A stretch of 64,000 nt of DNA from Acanthosepion esculentum (GCA_964036315.1 OZ038498.1:5547278-5611277); one strand, 5' to 3'. Shown: positions 20,385 through 31,900, numbered from the stretch's first letter. Translations and numbers: made by a program. The notes: generated by a model not told the origin, from the letters alone.

Positions 20385-20543
20385 CCACAAGTACATTTTT
20401 TAAATTTAAAAAAAGTTAATTCAATTTAATTTAATATTTTTCTGATTACATGTCACCTCATATGATACGAAAACGTGTTGTCTCTTGAAGTCTCTGTTTG
20501 AGACTTGGGGCAACTGATACTGCACAAAGCAAAGATGAATTGT

Positions 20544-20544
<1 letters not shown>

Positions 20545-20593
<49 letters not shown>
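20545..20593. repeat. (ATA)n tail of LINE copy 2
   Basis: About 16 units following the copy 2 3' UTR. Confidence 0.95.
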
Positions 20594-20596
<3 letters not shown>

Positions 20597-20599
20597 GTA

Positions 20600-21170
20600 A
20601 TAATACAGACAGAATTTATGTAAAGAGAAAAGAAGGAAGAAACCTCATTAGTTTCGGAAGTTGCATTCACTCGTCAATAATACAAAAAAGGCACAAATAA
20701 GCTGTGAATGAACCACGGCAATTGAAAGGCAACTGACAAAGAAAGGAATATTAAGAAATGCAACAAAGAAAGAAAAACAGGAAAAGAAATATCACGACGG
20801 GAATTTAAAAAGACAAATAGTAACTAACAATGACAAAAAGAGCTAAGCGTGGTTACGCAGGGGACATTTAAAAGGAGAAACAGAATATCCTATTTGAGCT
20901 CTGAATAAATGCGTTAAGACCCATTATTTCAAAGCAAATACGTTGTATGTTTGAGAACAAGAAGCACAAAATTCTATGTATCACAACCAAACAAAAACCG
21001 AACGGAAGTGTATTAAAAAACAAAAAAACAAAAAACTGTGAAAAGGTTCTTGAGAAATGTTATTTAGAATTTACAGTTCTACTTTAGGCTTCACGTCAAG
21101 TAAAGCGGTTCTGCGAAAGAGATAGAATATGATGACATAGAAAATGAGGTTTGTTTTTGTAGATACATTC
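20600..21170. other. A-rich spacer, nothing recognised
   Basis: No gene or repeat family could be supported. Confidence 0.45.
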
Positions 21171-21171
21171 A

Positions 21172-21472
21172 GAAGGAATGGAAGGAAGGAAGGAAGGAAG
21201 GAAGGAATGGTAGGAAGGAAGGAAGGAATGGAAGGAAGGAAGGAAGGAATGGAAGGAAGGATGGAATGGAAGGAAGGAAGGAATGGTAGGAAGGAAGGAA
21301 TGGAAGGAAGGAAGGAAGGAATGGAAGGAAGGATGGAATGGAAGGAAGGAAGGAAGGACGGAATGGAAGGAAGGAAGGACGGAATGGAAGGAAGGAAAGA
21401 AGGAAGGAAGGAAAGAAGGAAGGAAGGAATGGAAGGGAGGAAGGAAGGAAGGAATGGAAGGAAAGAAGGAAG
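21172..21472. repeat. (GGAAG/GGAAT)n purine-only satellite tract
   Basis: About 300 bp of almost pure purine strand built from ggaagg and ggaat-ggaagg blocks. Long ORFs on both strands are by-products of the repeat. Confidence 0.95.
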
Positions 21473-21479
21473 TTAATTC

Positions 21480-21960
21480 GCACTTCATATCTGCGTTTGT
21501 CGTTGGCCGTGTGTAATTAACAGTCAGTCTATTTTCTTTGAAGACGTCGCAGTACCAAGTCGTTTCCTTTGACGCGAGCGAATTTTCTACTACTGAACTT
21601 TTCGGGTTACCGGCTCGCTTTTTATTTGTTATCAGACTTATTATCTGCTCCCAGGCTTAGAGGGGGGGGGATGAAAACATAATAGAACTATTTCATTGGT
21701 TAAATATTTTGCCTGAACCGAACACGTGATATATTCTGTATTTCCGTCAAAATCAAACTAATTTAAATTAAGGTAATTTTTTTCTTCTCGAAACCAGGTA
21801 TCTGTAATGTCTCCTGCCATTCGTCAATTGATGTACGTAAATAACAATTAGAGTATTTATAAGGCACACACGATAAAATAAATGAACGTAATACTGTTTC
21901 AAGACAACAAAAAAAATAATAAAAATCTAGCAGAATAAACTGTGCAAAATATATCAGCGA
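21480..21960. other. Spacer, nothing recognised
   Basis: A short G-run occurs at 21662-21669. No supported feature. Confidence 0.4.
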
Positions 21961-21984
21961 TTTAACTAATGGACACTTATATTT

Positions 21985-22250
21985 TCTTCATTGTGAAGAA
22001 GGCTGAAATATATATTGAAACAGCATCTCTATATTCATTGTGAAGAGGCTGAAATGTAATGAAACGACATTTATACATTCATTGTTAAGAGATTGAAATA
22101 TGCTGAAACGGCAACTAGATCTTCATTGTGAAGAGGCTGAAATATATTGAAACAACATCTATATATTCATTGTGAAGAGGCTGAAATGTAATGAAACGGC
22201 ATCTATACATTCATTGTGAAGAGGTTGAAATATAATGAAACGCCATCTAT
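21985..22250. repeat. 43-bp minisatellite, about six units
   Basis: Units begin ttcattgtgaagaggctgaa and continue with a variable atat-tgaaac-gcatctat block. Starts lie near 21988, 22035, 22078, 22121, 22166 and 22210. Units differ by a few substitutions. Confidence 0.85.
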
Positions 22251-22767
22251 GTTAATCTTCTTACTTTTGTCAAAATGAAATTGATATTTATAGCAAAATC
22301 GACTTCTGCTAACCTTTAAAAGGATATGTTTTATTTATTTTTATAATGCTGTCTTCATGTCATAAGGCGCCATGACAGTAGGTGACGGAAATATCCGTCG
22401 GGGAGTTCGGTGCCTGTAAAACTATATCGCGAAAGATCAAAATATGTCGTCACCACAGATGGATCCGGAAATTTTATGCGATAATAACGCTGTGACGTCA
22501 CAGCGTAGCGCGGTTTTTAGAGCAACATTAAAAAAATACTACATCTCAGTAGCTGTCTGGCCATTGGCGCAAGATGTGCTAATTAATCAACATGTCTTCA
22601 GAATACGATCTTTGAGCTGCTGTTGTGGAGAGCATTTGCGAAGCCAAGGATATCATTGAATGGTTTAAATACCATAGCACCATTGCCTTTGCCTGGTCGT
22701 GTAAAGGCATATCGGGTCTCAGACAACAAGGAGAATTTCAAGTCATAGCGCAAGACTCATATTAAGA

Positions 22768-23112
22768 GCTTTGGCGCCAACAGGACGTCAGAGTTCGTCG
22801 CCGACGAGGTTGTCAAGGAGAAGCCCGGTAAAAGCGTGAGGAAAATTGCCAAATAAATGGTCACCAGCGGGCGACCAATCTGTCGTATTGTCAAGGCGGA
22901 CTTGAATTATATATCTGATGTGGACAAGAGGCGCCACTTGTTCATCGTACGTATGGTCCTCCTCATCACCAGATTGGAATCAGCTCGACTATTTTGTGTG
23001 GGGCCTCTTGGAGGAGGTGGTGAACAGAAGGCACTACAACACCAAGGAGGTTCTCATCAGGACCGCCTGGCCAACATGGATTAGGGATTTAAAAACTCAT
23101 AGGATATACTGA
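22768..23112 (+). pseudogene. Tc1/mariner transposase with internal deletion
   Basis: One frame gives RTSEFVADEVVKEKPGKSVR then KIAK, a stop, and MVTSGRPICRIVKADLNY, the second helix-turn-helix of a mariner transposase. Thirty codons later, in another frame, come SPDWNQLDYFVWGLLEE and NRRHYNTKEVLI, the region of the third catalytic Asp (SPDLNPLDYxVWG). The two are normally some 170-200 residues apart, so the middle, with the first two catalytic Asp residues, has been lost. Sequence back to about 22440 may hold more of the N-terminus but I cannot trace it. Confidence 0.7.
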
Positions 23113-23257
23113 AGGCAGGAGAAACAGGTGAAAGCAGCGTGTAATATTGTATCAATGGATCGTAAAGAGTGCAAAATTACTTAGAGCATCAAAACTATAG
23201 GATGTTGTGGAAGGCAATGGTGGCCTGCCTGAACAAATGATTTTGCATAAATCTGAA

Positions 23258-24520
23258 CTTGATATCTATGTATGTACTCCAGTCTCGATAGGTAAGTCTG
23301 ATCAGTTCGATAAAGTCAAGTTGGCATCTGATTTAAAAAAATAACCTTCAGCCTATTGTTAAGTGGGGCAAGGAATGTGTTATGGTCCAGGTTCTTTGTA
23401 CCACGGTGATGGTCCAAGGTAGAACCAATGAAGAATAACTCGAACGCAGGTATGGAATAACACAGATATATTACAAACAGAATATGTACAAAAGAAGTAG
23501 AAGTGTTAGTAATAACAATCAGGTTAGGTTAGAGAGAACTATATTGTCTCGACCAGTATCACTATTCCAACATCTTACAGTAATCGTCTGACGCGACTCT
23601 ATCTCTGACTGACTCACTGTGTGACTCACACTCTCTGTGAAACTGCTTCCTCTTGAGGAGCAGTATTTATGAGGTACGGAACAGTCTATTAATATTATGG
23701 GTAAGTTCCCATAACAGGATGGCTTGTTAATTTTGACGCCTTCAAAAATAAACTGCTTTCTATTAATCATCTGAGAGACTCCTTTCTGCCTTCCATCATC
23801 ATGGCGGATACTAATCTCCATGAGAGTGACTCGACGCGCCTTCTCAGGCTTACATTCTTCGCTGACATGAAGTGGAAAGATTATATTTACTCCATCGATA
23901 GGGCTGCTGCTATGTAAGTTGGTTCGCTATGTCGTGCCAGACAATTATTTCTTTCTTGAATCTATCTTACATATTTATAAGTCTACCATTCGTCCTTGCT
24001 TTGAATATTGCCGTCACATATGGTCCGGTGCTCCTGTTGTATATTTAGAGATTCTTGATAAATTCAAAGAAGAATCAACAATATTATTGGCCGTGACCCG
24101 GCATCTCGGCTTCAGTCTCTTTCCCATTTTCGTAATGTAGCTTCTCTGTGCCTTTTCTATAAATACTTTCATGATAATTGTTCTGGTGAACTTTTCGCTA
24201 TGATACCTTTATGAATTTAAGCGCAGTACTAGATTGGCTTTAAGGTCTCATCAATTTACAGTTGAAATGTCTAGATGAAACCGCAAGTTCTATGCTAACA
24301 GTTTCTTCTATCGCACTTCTTGCTTGTTGCTACGAGCTTTCCAGCAAACTTTGATCTTCAAAAATTTAAATGCAATGTTAATCGCTATCTATTGTCTTAC
24401 TGATTACTCTTCTATTGCTCTCGCTCCTTAATAATATTTCTTTTTTTCTTATTCTTTCTTTTTCGGTAACCCCTTCTGTCTTAGTGGCTTTACTACCTTG
24501 TATGGGGTGATATCATTTTG
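23258..24520 (+). pseudogene. LINE 3' portion on plus strand, split by a solo LTR
   Basis: Frames give KSDQFDKVKLASDLK (23285-23330), then, after the 339-bp LTR, WLVNFDAF, ADTNLHESDSTRLLRLTFFA and KWKDYIYSIDRAA. These are followed by IYKSTIRPCFEYCRHIWSGA (about 23965-24030) and LCAFSINTF pieces. The order is identical to the minus-strand copy at 40722-41917. The family 3' end (ccccttctgtcttagtggct) lies at about 24470-24515. All frames are broken. Confidence 0.8.
23378..23716 (-). mobile_element. Solo LTR of the Ty3/gypsy family seen at 34932
   Basis: Starts TGTTATGGTCC and ends CCCATAACA on plus, so TG..CA with inverted ends. It is clearly similar to the LTR at 34932-35457 along both outer thirds but lacks most of that LTR's middle. 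It interrupts the LINE codons between GQG and WLVNF, and the flanks (gaatg left, ggatg right) look like a five-base target duplication with one change. No internal region is present. Confidence 0.8.
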
Positions 24521-24984
24521 AAAAATATGTAAAAGAAAGATATTTCGCTCTTTAAAGTGAGCTAACCAGTCGGAGTTAAAACCAATAAAGTGTTAAACAA
24601 TGTTAATTCATTTCACATCGACTTGTTGGAATCTATCGGCAATACTAGTCAGTTAAAACAAGGTAAGTGTCATTGATTATATTACTATCGAGACAATTAG
24701 ATGAGGCACTCTTTTGTAAATTCAATTCTGTATTTAAAATACAGGGTGTCCAAAAATTTTTTACATCATTTAAAAAGCAATTATCTCGAAAATTACTAAG
24801 TCTAGCCCAAGGAAATTGTCGTGGGGGCATTACACATCCTGCAGCCATAGTAGCAGTGGTATATCTCGGGCAAATTAAACTGATGGAACTCACTCCGCTT
24901 CAGGTTAGTTTTCAAGTGTCCTCCTAGTTTGTCACCCCGAGGCATGAGAGACAAACATGTCCTCTTTCCTACTTAATTCCTAAA

Positions 24985-25115
24985 ATGGATTCATATTATT
25001 ATCCGGAATATTTGCGCAAAAGTGAACCTACTCGGGCAGAATTCGAACTCCGTTCGTCGATATCTGTTTTCGTGCCGTTGACCATCACACGCTAGCCGCA
25101 CATCTACGATTTATC
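24985..25115 (-). mobile_element. tRNA-derived SINE (type C)
   Basis: On minus the head reads TGCGGCTAGCGTGTGATGGT (A-box region) and GGAGTTCGAATTCTGC (B box), with tRNA-like spacing. No other copy was noticed in the window. Confidence 0.6.
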
Positions 25116-25654
25116 TCGATCACTTAGAATCGTGCCAACCAATGGCAAAATGCTAAGATATGGGTTCTCGTGCCGATCCAGAGTTAAAATAAGAGGCTCT
25201 CATTAAAGGGTCACTTTGCCCTTCTCCATCTATATTTGTAGATTTCTATTTCTGACACTCTTAACCGATTCAGGCGATGATAATTGTGTTAATTACCAGA
25301 GCATTGACAGTGAATTTCCTCCTCACATCTTTCGTGTGTTAAACGAGAAAAAAAAATGAAACAAATTCAGGATTACATAAAACATTGGTAAAATATCAAA
25401 TGTAATTCTAAACATTCCACGTCTTTATGAATTAGTTTAATCTGATAAAAAAAAAAGATTTGTGTTCACAATTGTAAATACTTTAAATAGAATCATAATG
25501 AGTCAGCAAAAATCGGAGGGAATCGATGCAGAGTAAAAAAAAAAGATGATAATTGACAAGACGCGGTTAGAATAAGCCAACAATGAATTGATTGATAACG
25601 AATGACACAGATTTGTAAAGATAATATAAAGCTGTAAGCATTTATGATTAGAAT

Positions 25655-26200
25655 AAGTAAGTATTTGTACGTAGTTGATATCGTTCTAAGTACTGGGTAA
25701 TGTTGTAAGCATTGGGTAACAATGTAAGTATTTGTCTGAATCGGTTACTGGGTATCGTTTTAAGTATTTATAACATTGCAAGTATTTTAAAGTATCGGAA
25801 AACGTTGTAAGTATTTCTAAGTATTGTGCAATATTGTAAGGTTTTGTCAGTATCGGGTAACATCGTAAGTATTTGTCAGTATCAGGTAACGTTGTAAATA
25901 TTGGGTATCGTTTTAAGCCCTTGTAAGTAGGAGTAGCATTATAAGTATTTTTAAGTATCAGGTAACGTTGTATTTGTACGTATTTATGAATATCGACTGA
26001 CATTGTATGGTTTTGTAAGTATTAGTTGCATTGTATTTATAAGTATTTGATAACGTTTTAAGTATTTCGAAATAATGAGCAACATGACATTTGTTAACGT
26101 TGTTAGTATTTATATATATTGGGCAACATTGTATTTGGTAGTATTTTGACAATGTTGTAAGCATTTTTATGTGCTAGATAACATTGTAAATATTTTTAAT
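25655..26200. repeat. Degenerate minisatellite (about 35-40 bp)
   Basis: Imperfect repetition of gtaagtatttgtaagtatc and gggtaacattgtaagtattt across about 550 bp. The 105-codon minus ORF here is a repeat artefact. Confidence 0.8.
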
Positions 26201-26215
26201 TATCGGATAATGTAG

Positions 26216-26480
26216 AAAGAAAATGGTTGAAAGCTGACTGAAAACAGTGAAACAAAACGGTAAATATTTTTGTTCAATGTAATTAATGTCGAAAACAAAT
26301 GTTTGAAAAATTGTCTTTTGTTTACTTGATAATCTGAAAAATATTACCCAGTATCTACAAATACCTACGCAGACTGCGTAGACAATTTTTCAAACATTTG
26401 TTTTCGACATTAATTACATTGAACAAAAATATTTACCGTTTTATTTCACTATTTTCAGTCAGTTTTCAACCATTTTCTTT
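26216..26480. repeat. 100-bp near-perfect inverted repeat with 64-bp spacer
   Basis: 26216-26315 and 26380-26480 are reverse complements with about four mismatches, e.g. tcgaaaacaaatgtttgaaa against tttcaaacatttgttttcga. The spacer ends in a small hairpin CTACGCA-gac-TGCGTAG (26365-26381) that adjoins the right arm. Confidence 0.9.
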
Positions 26481-26864
26481 TCCATAGTCTTTTTTAAAAT
26501 CTTCTTCGACTAAGTATACCCATACCTCAGTATTACAGATCTCCCTTTAATGGATATCGGAAGCAACGAACAAAACTGGAGGTTGAAATAATAGACAAAG
26601 AGCATCACTGGAAAATACGAAAACTTAAGGAATCAGCACATATGCTAGGCCACAAAAACTCTCCTGAGCCGACCAAGCATAGAAATGAATACAATATGGG
26701 AACCAGTAATAAGGAGTGCTAGAGAAAAGCACTGAATAACAACAAAAATTGTAATATAAGCTCTGGTAAAAAATGAAATAATAATAACAAAAAAATGCAA
26801 TATGAGCACAGGTAAAAATGATTTATAAGTCCCAAATATTCATACACAGATGTCCTCAAGGATA

Positions 26865-27062
26865 CATGGCTCAGTGGATAAAGACGTTGGTTAGATCCAG
26901 TGACTGGACCCAAAGAATTGTGAGTTCAATACTATGGCACATGGAACTAGAACAGTCTACCCCGGTGGACGAAATTCCAATTACCTGAAGAAGGCCGGAA
27001 CGTACAACGGCCGAAACGTTGTGAATATGGCGATGACAGTCTGAATAATGTAATTATTGCAA
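26865..27062 (+). mobile_element. tRNA-headed SINE (type A) with hammerhead-like core
   Basis: The head has A box TGGCTCAGTGGATAAAG (26877-26893) and B-box-like GTGAGTTCAATAC (26921). Then come the linker ggaactagaacagtctaccc and the core at 26985-27020: CTGAAGAA, GGCCG/CGGCC stem, GAAACGTT. TTAC (26981-26984) can pair with GTGA (27021-27024) as stem I with one wobble. This is the most complete type A copy. Confidence 0.75.
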
Positions 27063-27064
27063 GG

Positions 27065-28227
27065 AACCTGGAGCAGCCGGCACAGTTTGTAAGTCACGCA
27101 CGCCACGGACGGAGTTGTGGCAACACTGGCTACAAACCGTTGTTTTGTTTACATCAAAGTAACCACGTGTGTTGCCCCATCGGTTTTCCCCTTTTTTTAA
27201 TATGCATTGTGTTTATGCTGCTTTATACTCACCATTTTCTGTAACCTTGTCGTCCGTTGGAACAGTAGAAAAGCGGAAAAGAGGAGTATTTAATAGTAGC
27301 ACAAAATAGTATATATTTACAGTGTGCAGGTATTTTTCTGTGTCAGATTGGATGGAGTGCTTAAATGTACAGTACTATATTATTCCTCTTTCTTTTCATA
27401 ACGTAATTGTTGATATTAGTCACCACAGACTTAGTGTTGGCAACTACATACAATCGGCATCATCGGACCGCTGTTCTCATCTCTTTTGTCCGTTAAAATC
27501 AGGTATGGGTGTACTGCACTAAGTGGCGTTTTCAGTCATTGAAGGAACGGATTTTTGTCAAGAACAAAATTCTGTACAGACCAGAATAAAATATTAATAT
27601 GAATGTTTAATATCAACTGAATTTTGCGAACCGGCAAATTATTCTCAGAGAATCTGAAACAATTTTTGTGTATTCACCAAGGAAAACTGTGACGTAGTCT
27701 CATCCTAATTGAATATTACCCCCCTTTTCTTAACTTCACAAGCGCTTTATTGTTTCTGTGGATAATGATAGCTAAAGTATCGGTATGAACCCAGAGAAGC
27801 CAAATCTATACTGTTTATCTCTCAGTTTTTTTTTTGTGATGAGGTGATTAACATCTTCGTTGTTGATGATAGACTCAAAGGTTTTGGCGAAAAATGTAAT
27901 TCCGATCTATTTGGTTATTTATTCACAGATTAATTTCGCACGGTCTGCGCGTCGCAGATATGAGACATTTGGGACATCTTCACTACTAATTTTGTCTTTT
28001 ATTACGATAGACTAACGGACCAGATCTTCTCTTCGGCTTGCGAGACTCCGACTCTGTCCCTCTCTTGCTTTAACCGTCTCTCTCCCGTCACTCTGACTAC
28101 CGGCTTTCACTCTGTCCGTCTCTACATCACAATATGTGGCATTCTGACTCTATCGCTCTACATCTCCATGGATGGATCGAAAAATTCTCTTCTCTGTGAT
28201 TCTGCTTATAAGCATACAGCCGTAGGA

Positions 28228-28230
<3 letters not shown>
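27065..28230. other. Spacer, nothing recognised
   Basis: No supported ORF or repeat family. Scattered short frames have no motifs. Confidence 0.45.

Positions 28231-28231
<1 letters not shown>

Positions 28232-28305
<74 letters not shown>
28232..28305. repeat. (CT)n-(TA)n microsatellite
   Basis: CT to 28262, then TA up to the left terminal repeat of the adjacent DNA transposon. Confidence 0.95.
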
Positions 28306-28307
<2 letters not shown>

Positions 28308-28903
28308 GTGTAACTGCAAAATTGTTCAAATCTTTTGACAGTATGGGATAATTATCCATCCCACAAACTGTTTAATATCTAAAAAACCACTAAATTGATT
28401 GAATTTCTTTTTTCCAAATTTTCATATAAGACGTTTAGCCATCTTGATACCATTTGTCGTAAGAATCGATGAAAAACCCTTAGAGTTATTCAGCTAGAAA
28501 AAGAACAGGTTAAAATTGTTTTGTATCAGCCCCATTATATCTTCTCAACTGGGCAATGGTGAGTGGAAAAAGATCATTCAAGCCTTCAATAATGGTACCA
28601 ATATTCATATACTGGCTTTCATCTTCAAAGTCCATTCAAGAACCATCAAGAGAACGGTAAATAAGTTCTAAAAAGAGGGAATAGTAAAGAGGAAAACTGG
28701 ATCAGGAGGTCACAACAGAAAGAGGGATCATCATTTCAACTTAGAGCTAAATACAGTCCTTTTGTTCAAAGGAGAGTCCAATAGTGTTATAAAATCCTCG
28801 GAGAATATCTTTAATCATTTTTTAGATTAAATGGTTCAAAGCTTAATCTAACAAATAGACAATTTTGCTTTTACACAATTTGGACAATTTTGCTGTTACA
28901 CCC
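28306..28903 (+). mobile_element. Tc1-like non-autonomous transposon with helix-turn-helix remnant
   Basis: The left end GGGTGTAACTGCAAAATTGT (28306-28325) is inverted at the right end (28884-28903) with one difference. Inside, a frame beginning near 28560 reads WKKIIQAFNNGTNI, FKVHSRTIKRTVNKF, a stop, and KEGIVKRKTGSGGHNRKRDH. This has the shape of a transposase DNA-binding domain with its basic, Gly-rich linker. The catalytic domain is missing. Flanking duplications are not clear, because the left flank is a TA array. Confidence 0.65.
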
Positions 28904-30110
28904 GGCATATATTCTATTTGAATAAATTCTGATGTTAAGTGGTACTTAACATGTACAGTGTTTATATTTTATTTATATTGATAATACTCTCTTTAGTATA
29001 TTAGTAGGTTTATTATTAATGTTTGATGTGATATATCCCTACGACTCGTAGATGTTTCGACCGGGTGGTGATGGTCATATCTGAGATCCTACCAGCAGTT
29101 TAGAGACCCATAATCTTTCCTTAATTCATGAACTGCGCACACCCAATTATATCAGGTTTTCTGATACCCTTGAATGTGCGCAGTATTCGAACTATATGGT
29201 TGAAGTGACTTAAGGGTTGTGGTTTATCCCTTGAGATAAAGCTCAGAGATAGTCGATAATCTTTTGTCACTTGAGGTGATTTAAAACACAGTGTAGAAAA
29301 GAATGCGACTATCACATCACATGGAAACTTACAAAAGAGCTAGGATCGCCAAAAGATAACACGTGTAGAAGATTACGTATTCTTAAAGTCCAGTGTCGAA
29401 TGTGTATTTAGAAAAAATATTTTTCATTTCAGATATATAGTGACATTTCATGAAAAGTGTGTACACCTATGATGGCCGGAGAGTCGGCAATGATAACCGA
29501 AATAGACAAAGAGATGAAAACACTCTGCTTTGATAGAGGAAGATCTCACATGAAACATGACAGTGCATGTTGAGGATGACGGTTTCGAAAACTTGAAAAT
29601 CTTGAAGGAATCAAAAATTTGCCCGACTCTCTCCTTTCGGTTATCACATGTTACAGTCAATGACACCATTTTTCTGTAGAAATAGCTTTGTAAATATCAA
29701 AGTTTTTTTTAATAAAAATATCAGAAGTTTATTTTAACCCGAACCTGTTTAAAGTAAAGAGAACTCTATGGTTAGTTTTTGGTAGACTTTCAAGCAAAAT
29801 CATTCATTTTTTTCCAATAGTTCCAAACAGTTGACCCATTAACTCATTTTTTTTATGAGAATATTTGGCATTCCAAAATATTCCACGAAAGAAAAATAAA
29901 ACAATCTGCCTGTTTTGATCGATAATTGAAAAACTCACCTGAAACATGACAATATTTGATCTTAATCTTTTACGATGACATCTCCCACGATCTTGAAATC
30001 AAAGATTTGCCTCACTCACCATCGTATAGTCTGAAACTTTCTTGTTTGGACTATCATATATTCAGGTTTATAGAAATATTTTTTGTCTATAGATCTTTTT
30101 TTATGGTTGG
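28904..30110. other. Spacer, nothing recognised
   Basis: No gene, RNA or repeat family could be supported. Confidence 0.45.
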
Positions 30111-30119
30111 AGCTTTGTA

Positions 30120-30735
30120 AAAACTGAAGATTTTGAGCAGTGATTCTATGGATTTTGTATCAAGATAAAAATAACTGAAAAACTGAAAACCTTGTATGAA
30201 TTTGGATGCATTTTTTCATAACCATGTCCCTTCAGGACGTAAGCGATTACGACTCTCCGCATATTTCTTTTCTTTATTAGCTGAACTGCCGTGATTTCTT
30301 GTGAAATATAGTATAGTGGTCTCTCGTTGCCTTTTATACCGTTTTCAATGCCGTGTCTCTTTAGGACGCAGGCGATTACGGCTCTCCACAACTTCCGTTT
30401 TATTATCTGTGAATTGCCAGGATAAAGAATCCCGTTCGAAAACCATGTATGGATATCGACATATTTTTTTTAATGCTATGTCCGATTACGGCTCTCCACA
30501 ACTTCCTTTTCTTCATTATCTGCGAATTGATAAGGAATGCCGCACGAAAACCGTGTATGGCTTTCGATGTATTTTTTCAGTGTCGTGTTCCTTCATGACG
30601 TAGGCGATTACGGTTCTCCACAGATTCCTTTTCTTTGTTATCTGTGAATTGCTTGCTTAAAGAATCCAGTTCCGAAAACTGTGTATTGATTTCGATGCAT
30701 TTTTCTTTATTATCTGTGAAATTTGCCATGTTTTT
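30120..30735 (-). repeat. Tandem array of LINE C-terminal tails (RTE-like family)
   Basis: About four units of 115-135 bp, each with (plus strand) gcgattacggctctccacaa followed by an ttccttttctttattatctg block. On minus the shared part encodes WRAVIAYVLKGHG, the last residues of the LINE also seen at 36.6 and 46.7 kb. Units have drifted. Confidence 0.7.
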
Positions 30736-31259
30736 TTTGCATGAAAATAAAGAAGATCGAAAAACTGACAAAAGGATTGAACTGAACTACAAAACCTGAT
30801 GGATTGTATTTTGATTTTGAAGATTTTGATTAATACGATTAAAAAACGAAAATACTTTTGATATATATACAACGAGTTTTACGACAAAACTTCATCAACA
30901 TCGTAAATAATAATTCTGCTTGTATTTTTTTTTAAGCAAACGTTGTTTTCGACATTTTTTTTCTCCTTTTCACTGTGTGGGTGTAGGGGAACATCGAATG
31001 CCCTCTTCTGCAAGGGCTCGTGCACCCTTAGTTTAGAAAGCTCTTGTTTTCATCTCTTGCAGTCTGGGGTCGTCATCGTTGCTTGTTTCTCACGTGGCGC
31101 TGGGAGAAATAAACCGAAAAACAAAGATGACCTGCTTGACTTGTAAACAAGATGAGAACAATTCCAATTTCAAGTGGCTATGAAGAGTGGAACTGTATCT
31201 CCAGTTGGATGTTTAGAGGGCCATAGATAGCTGAATTCAGGCACATACACGCATGCACG

Positions 31260-31300
31260 AACACACACACACACACACACGCACACACACACACATATAT
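31260..31300. repeat. (CA)n microsatellite
   Basis: Short, slightly interrupted CA tract. Confidence 0.9.
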
Positions 31301-31344
31301 AACCTTGCTTGTTTATGAAGCTCTTCTTGACGGTTTCTTTTGCA

Positions 31345-31385
31345 AAGGGTAACGCAGGTTCGAATCCTACTGGAGGTCACATTTT
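31345..31385 (+). other. tRNA 3'-half-like sequence
   Basis: GCAGGTTCGAATCCTACTGG at 31353-31372 contains a consensus B box GGTTCGAATCC inside a pairable T arm. No matching 5' half is visible upstream, so this is a tRNA fragment or a SINE head remnant. Confidence 0.45.
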
Positions 31386-31529
31386 CTTTAATAAGATTTT
31401 TTTAAATGTTCAGGCCAGTAGACGGAATAAAATACTGTTTAAAACAAACGGAGCGTCTATTTAAATATGGATATCCACTAAAAATAACGTTTAAGTAATA
31501 CTACTTTACTTTACTCCAAAGTAAAGTGA

Positions 31530-31900
31530 TACCTAATTGTTAAAGTGAAACATCTTTCTTGTTTTAATTTCAAGCTAATAGATTAAATTTAATATTTTCA
31601 ATAAGCAAAATATTTGGCTGTTTCAAACTGAATTTAACTTGATTGGAATGATTTTTTATTATCAGTAAAAACACCAAAATTGTTCATATTTACAAATCTG
31701 TCAACACAAGGTAATTCTCTTTATTAAAAAAAAAACTTTCAAAAACAAAATATACATTCATGAGACTTTATTTGAAGAAAATTTGCTGATTTAAAGTCTA
31801 ATGAAATAATGTCTTAGTTTTTTTTGTTTTTTATTTTACGATTCAGAGCAGATTTTCCGTGATTGGGTACCCTGTTCGACCAAAATATTTCCCGCTTTAA
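31530..31900 (+). repeat. Dispersed AT-rich repeat R2, copy 2
   Basis: Same orientation and block order as 8200-8600. Confidence 0.55.

Noticed and set aside
21096..21520. Long ORFs of 104-130 codons on both strands
   Set aside because: They are products of the GGAAG/GGAAT simple repeat read in different frames.
24740..24770. acagggtgtccaaaaatttt as a mariner terminus
   Set aside because: A TA precedes it, but no partner terminus or transposase sequence is visible, so boundaries cannot be supported.
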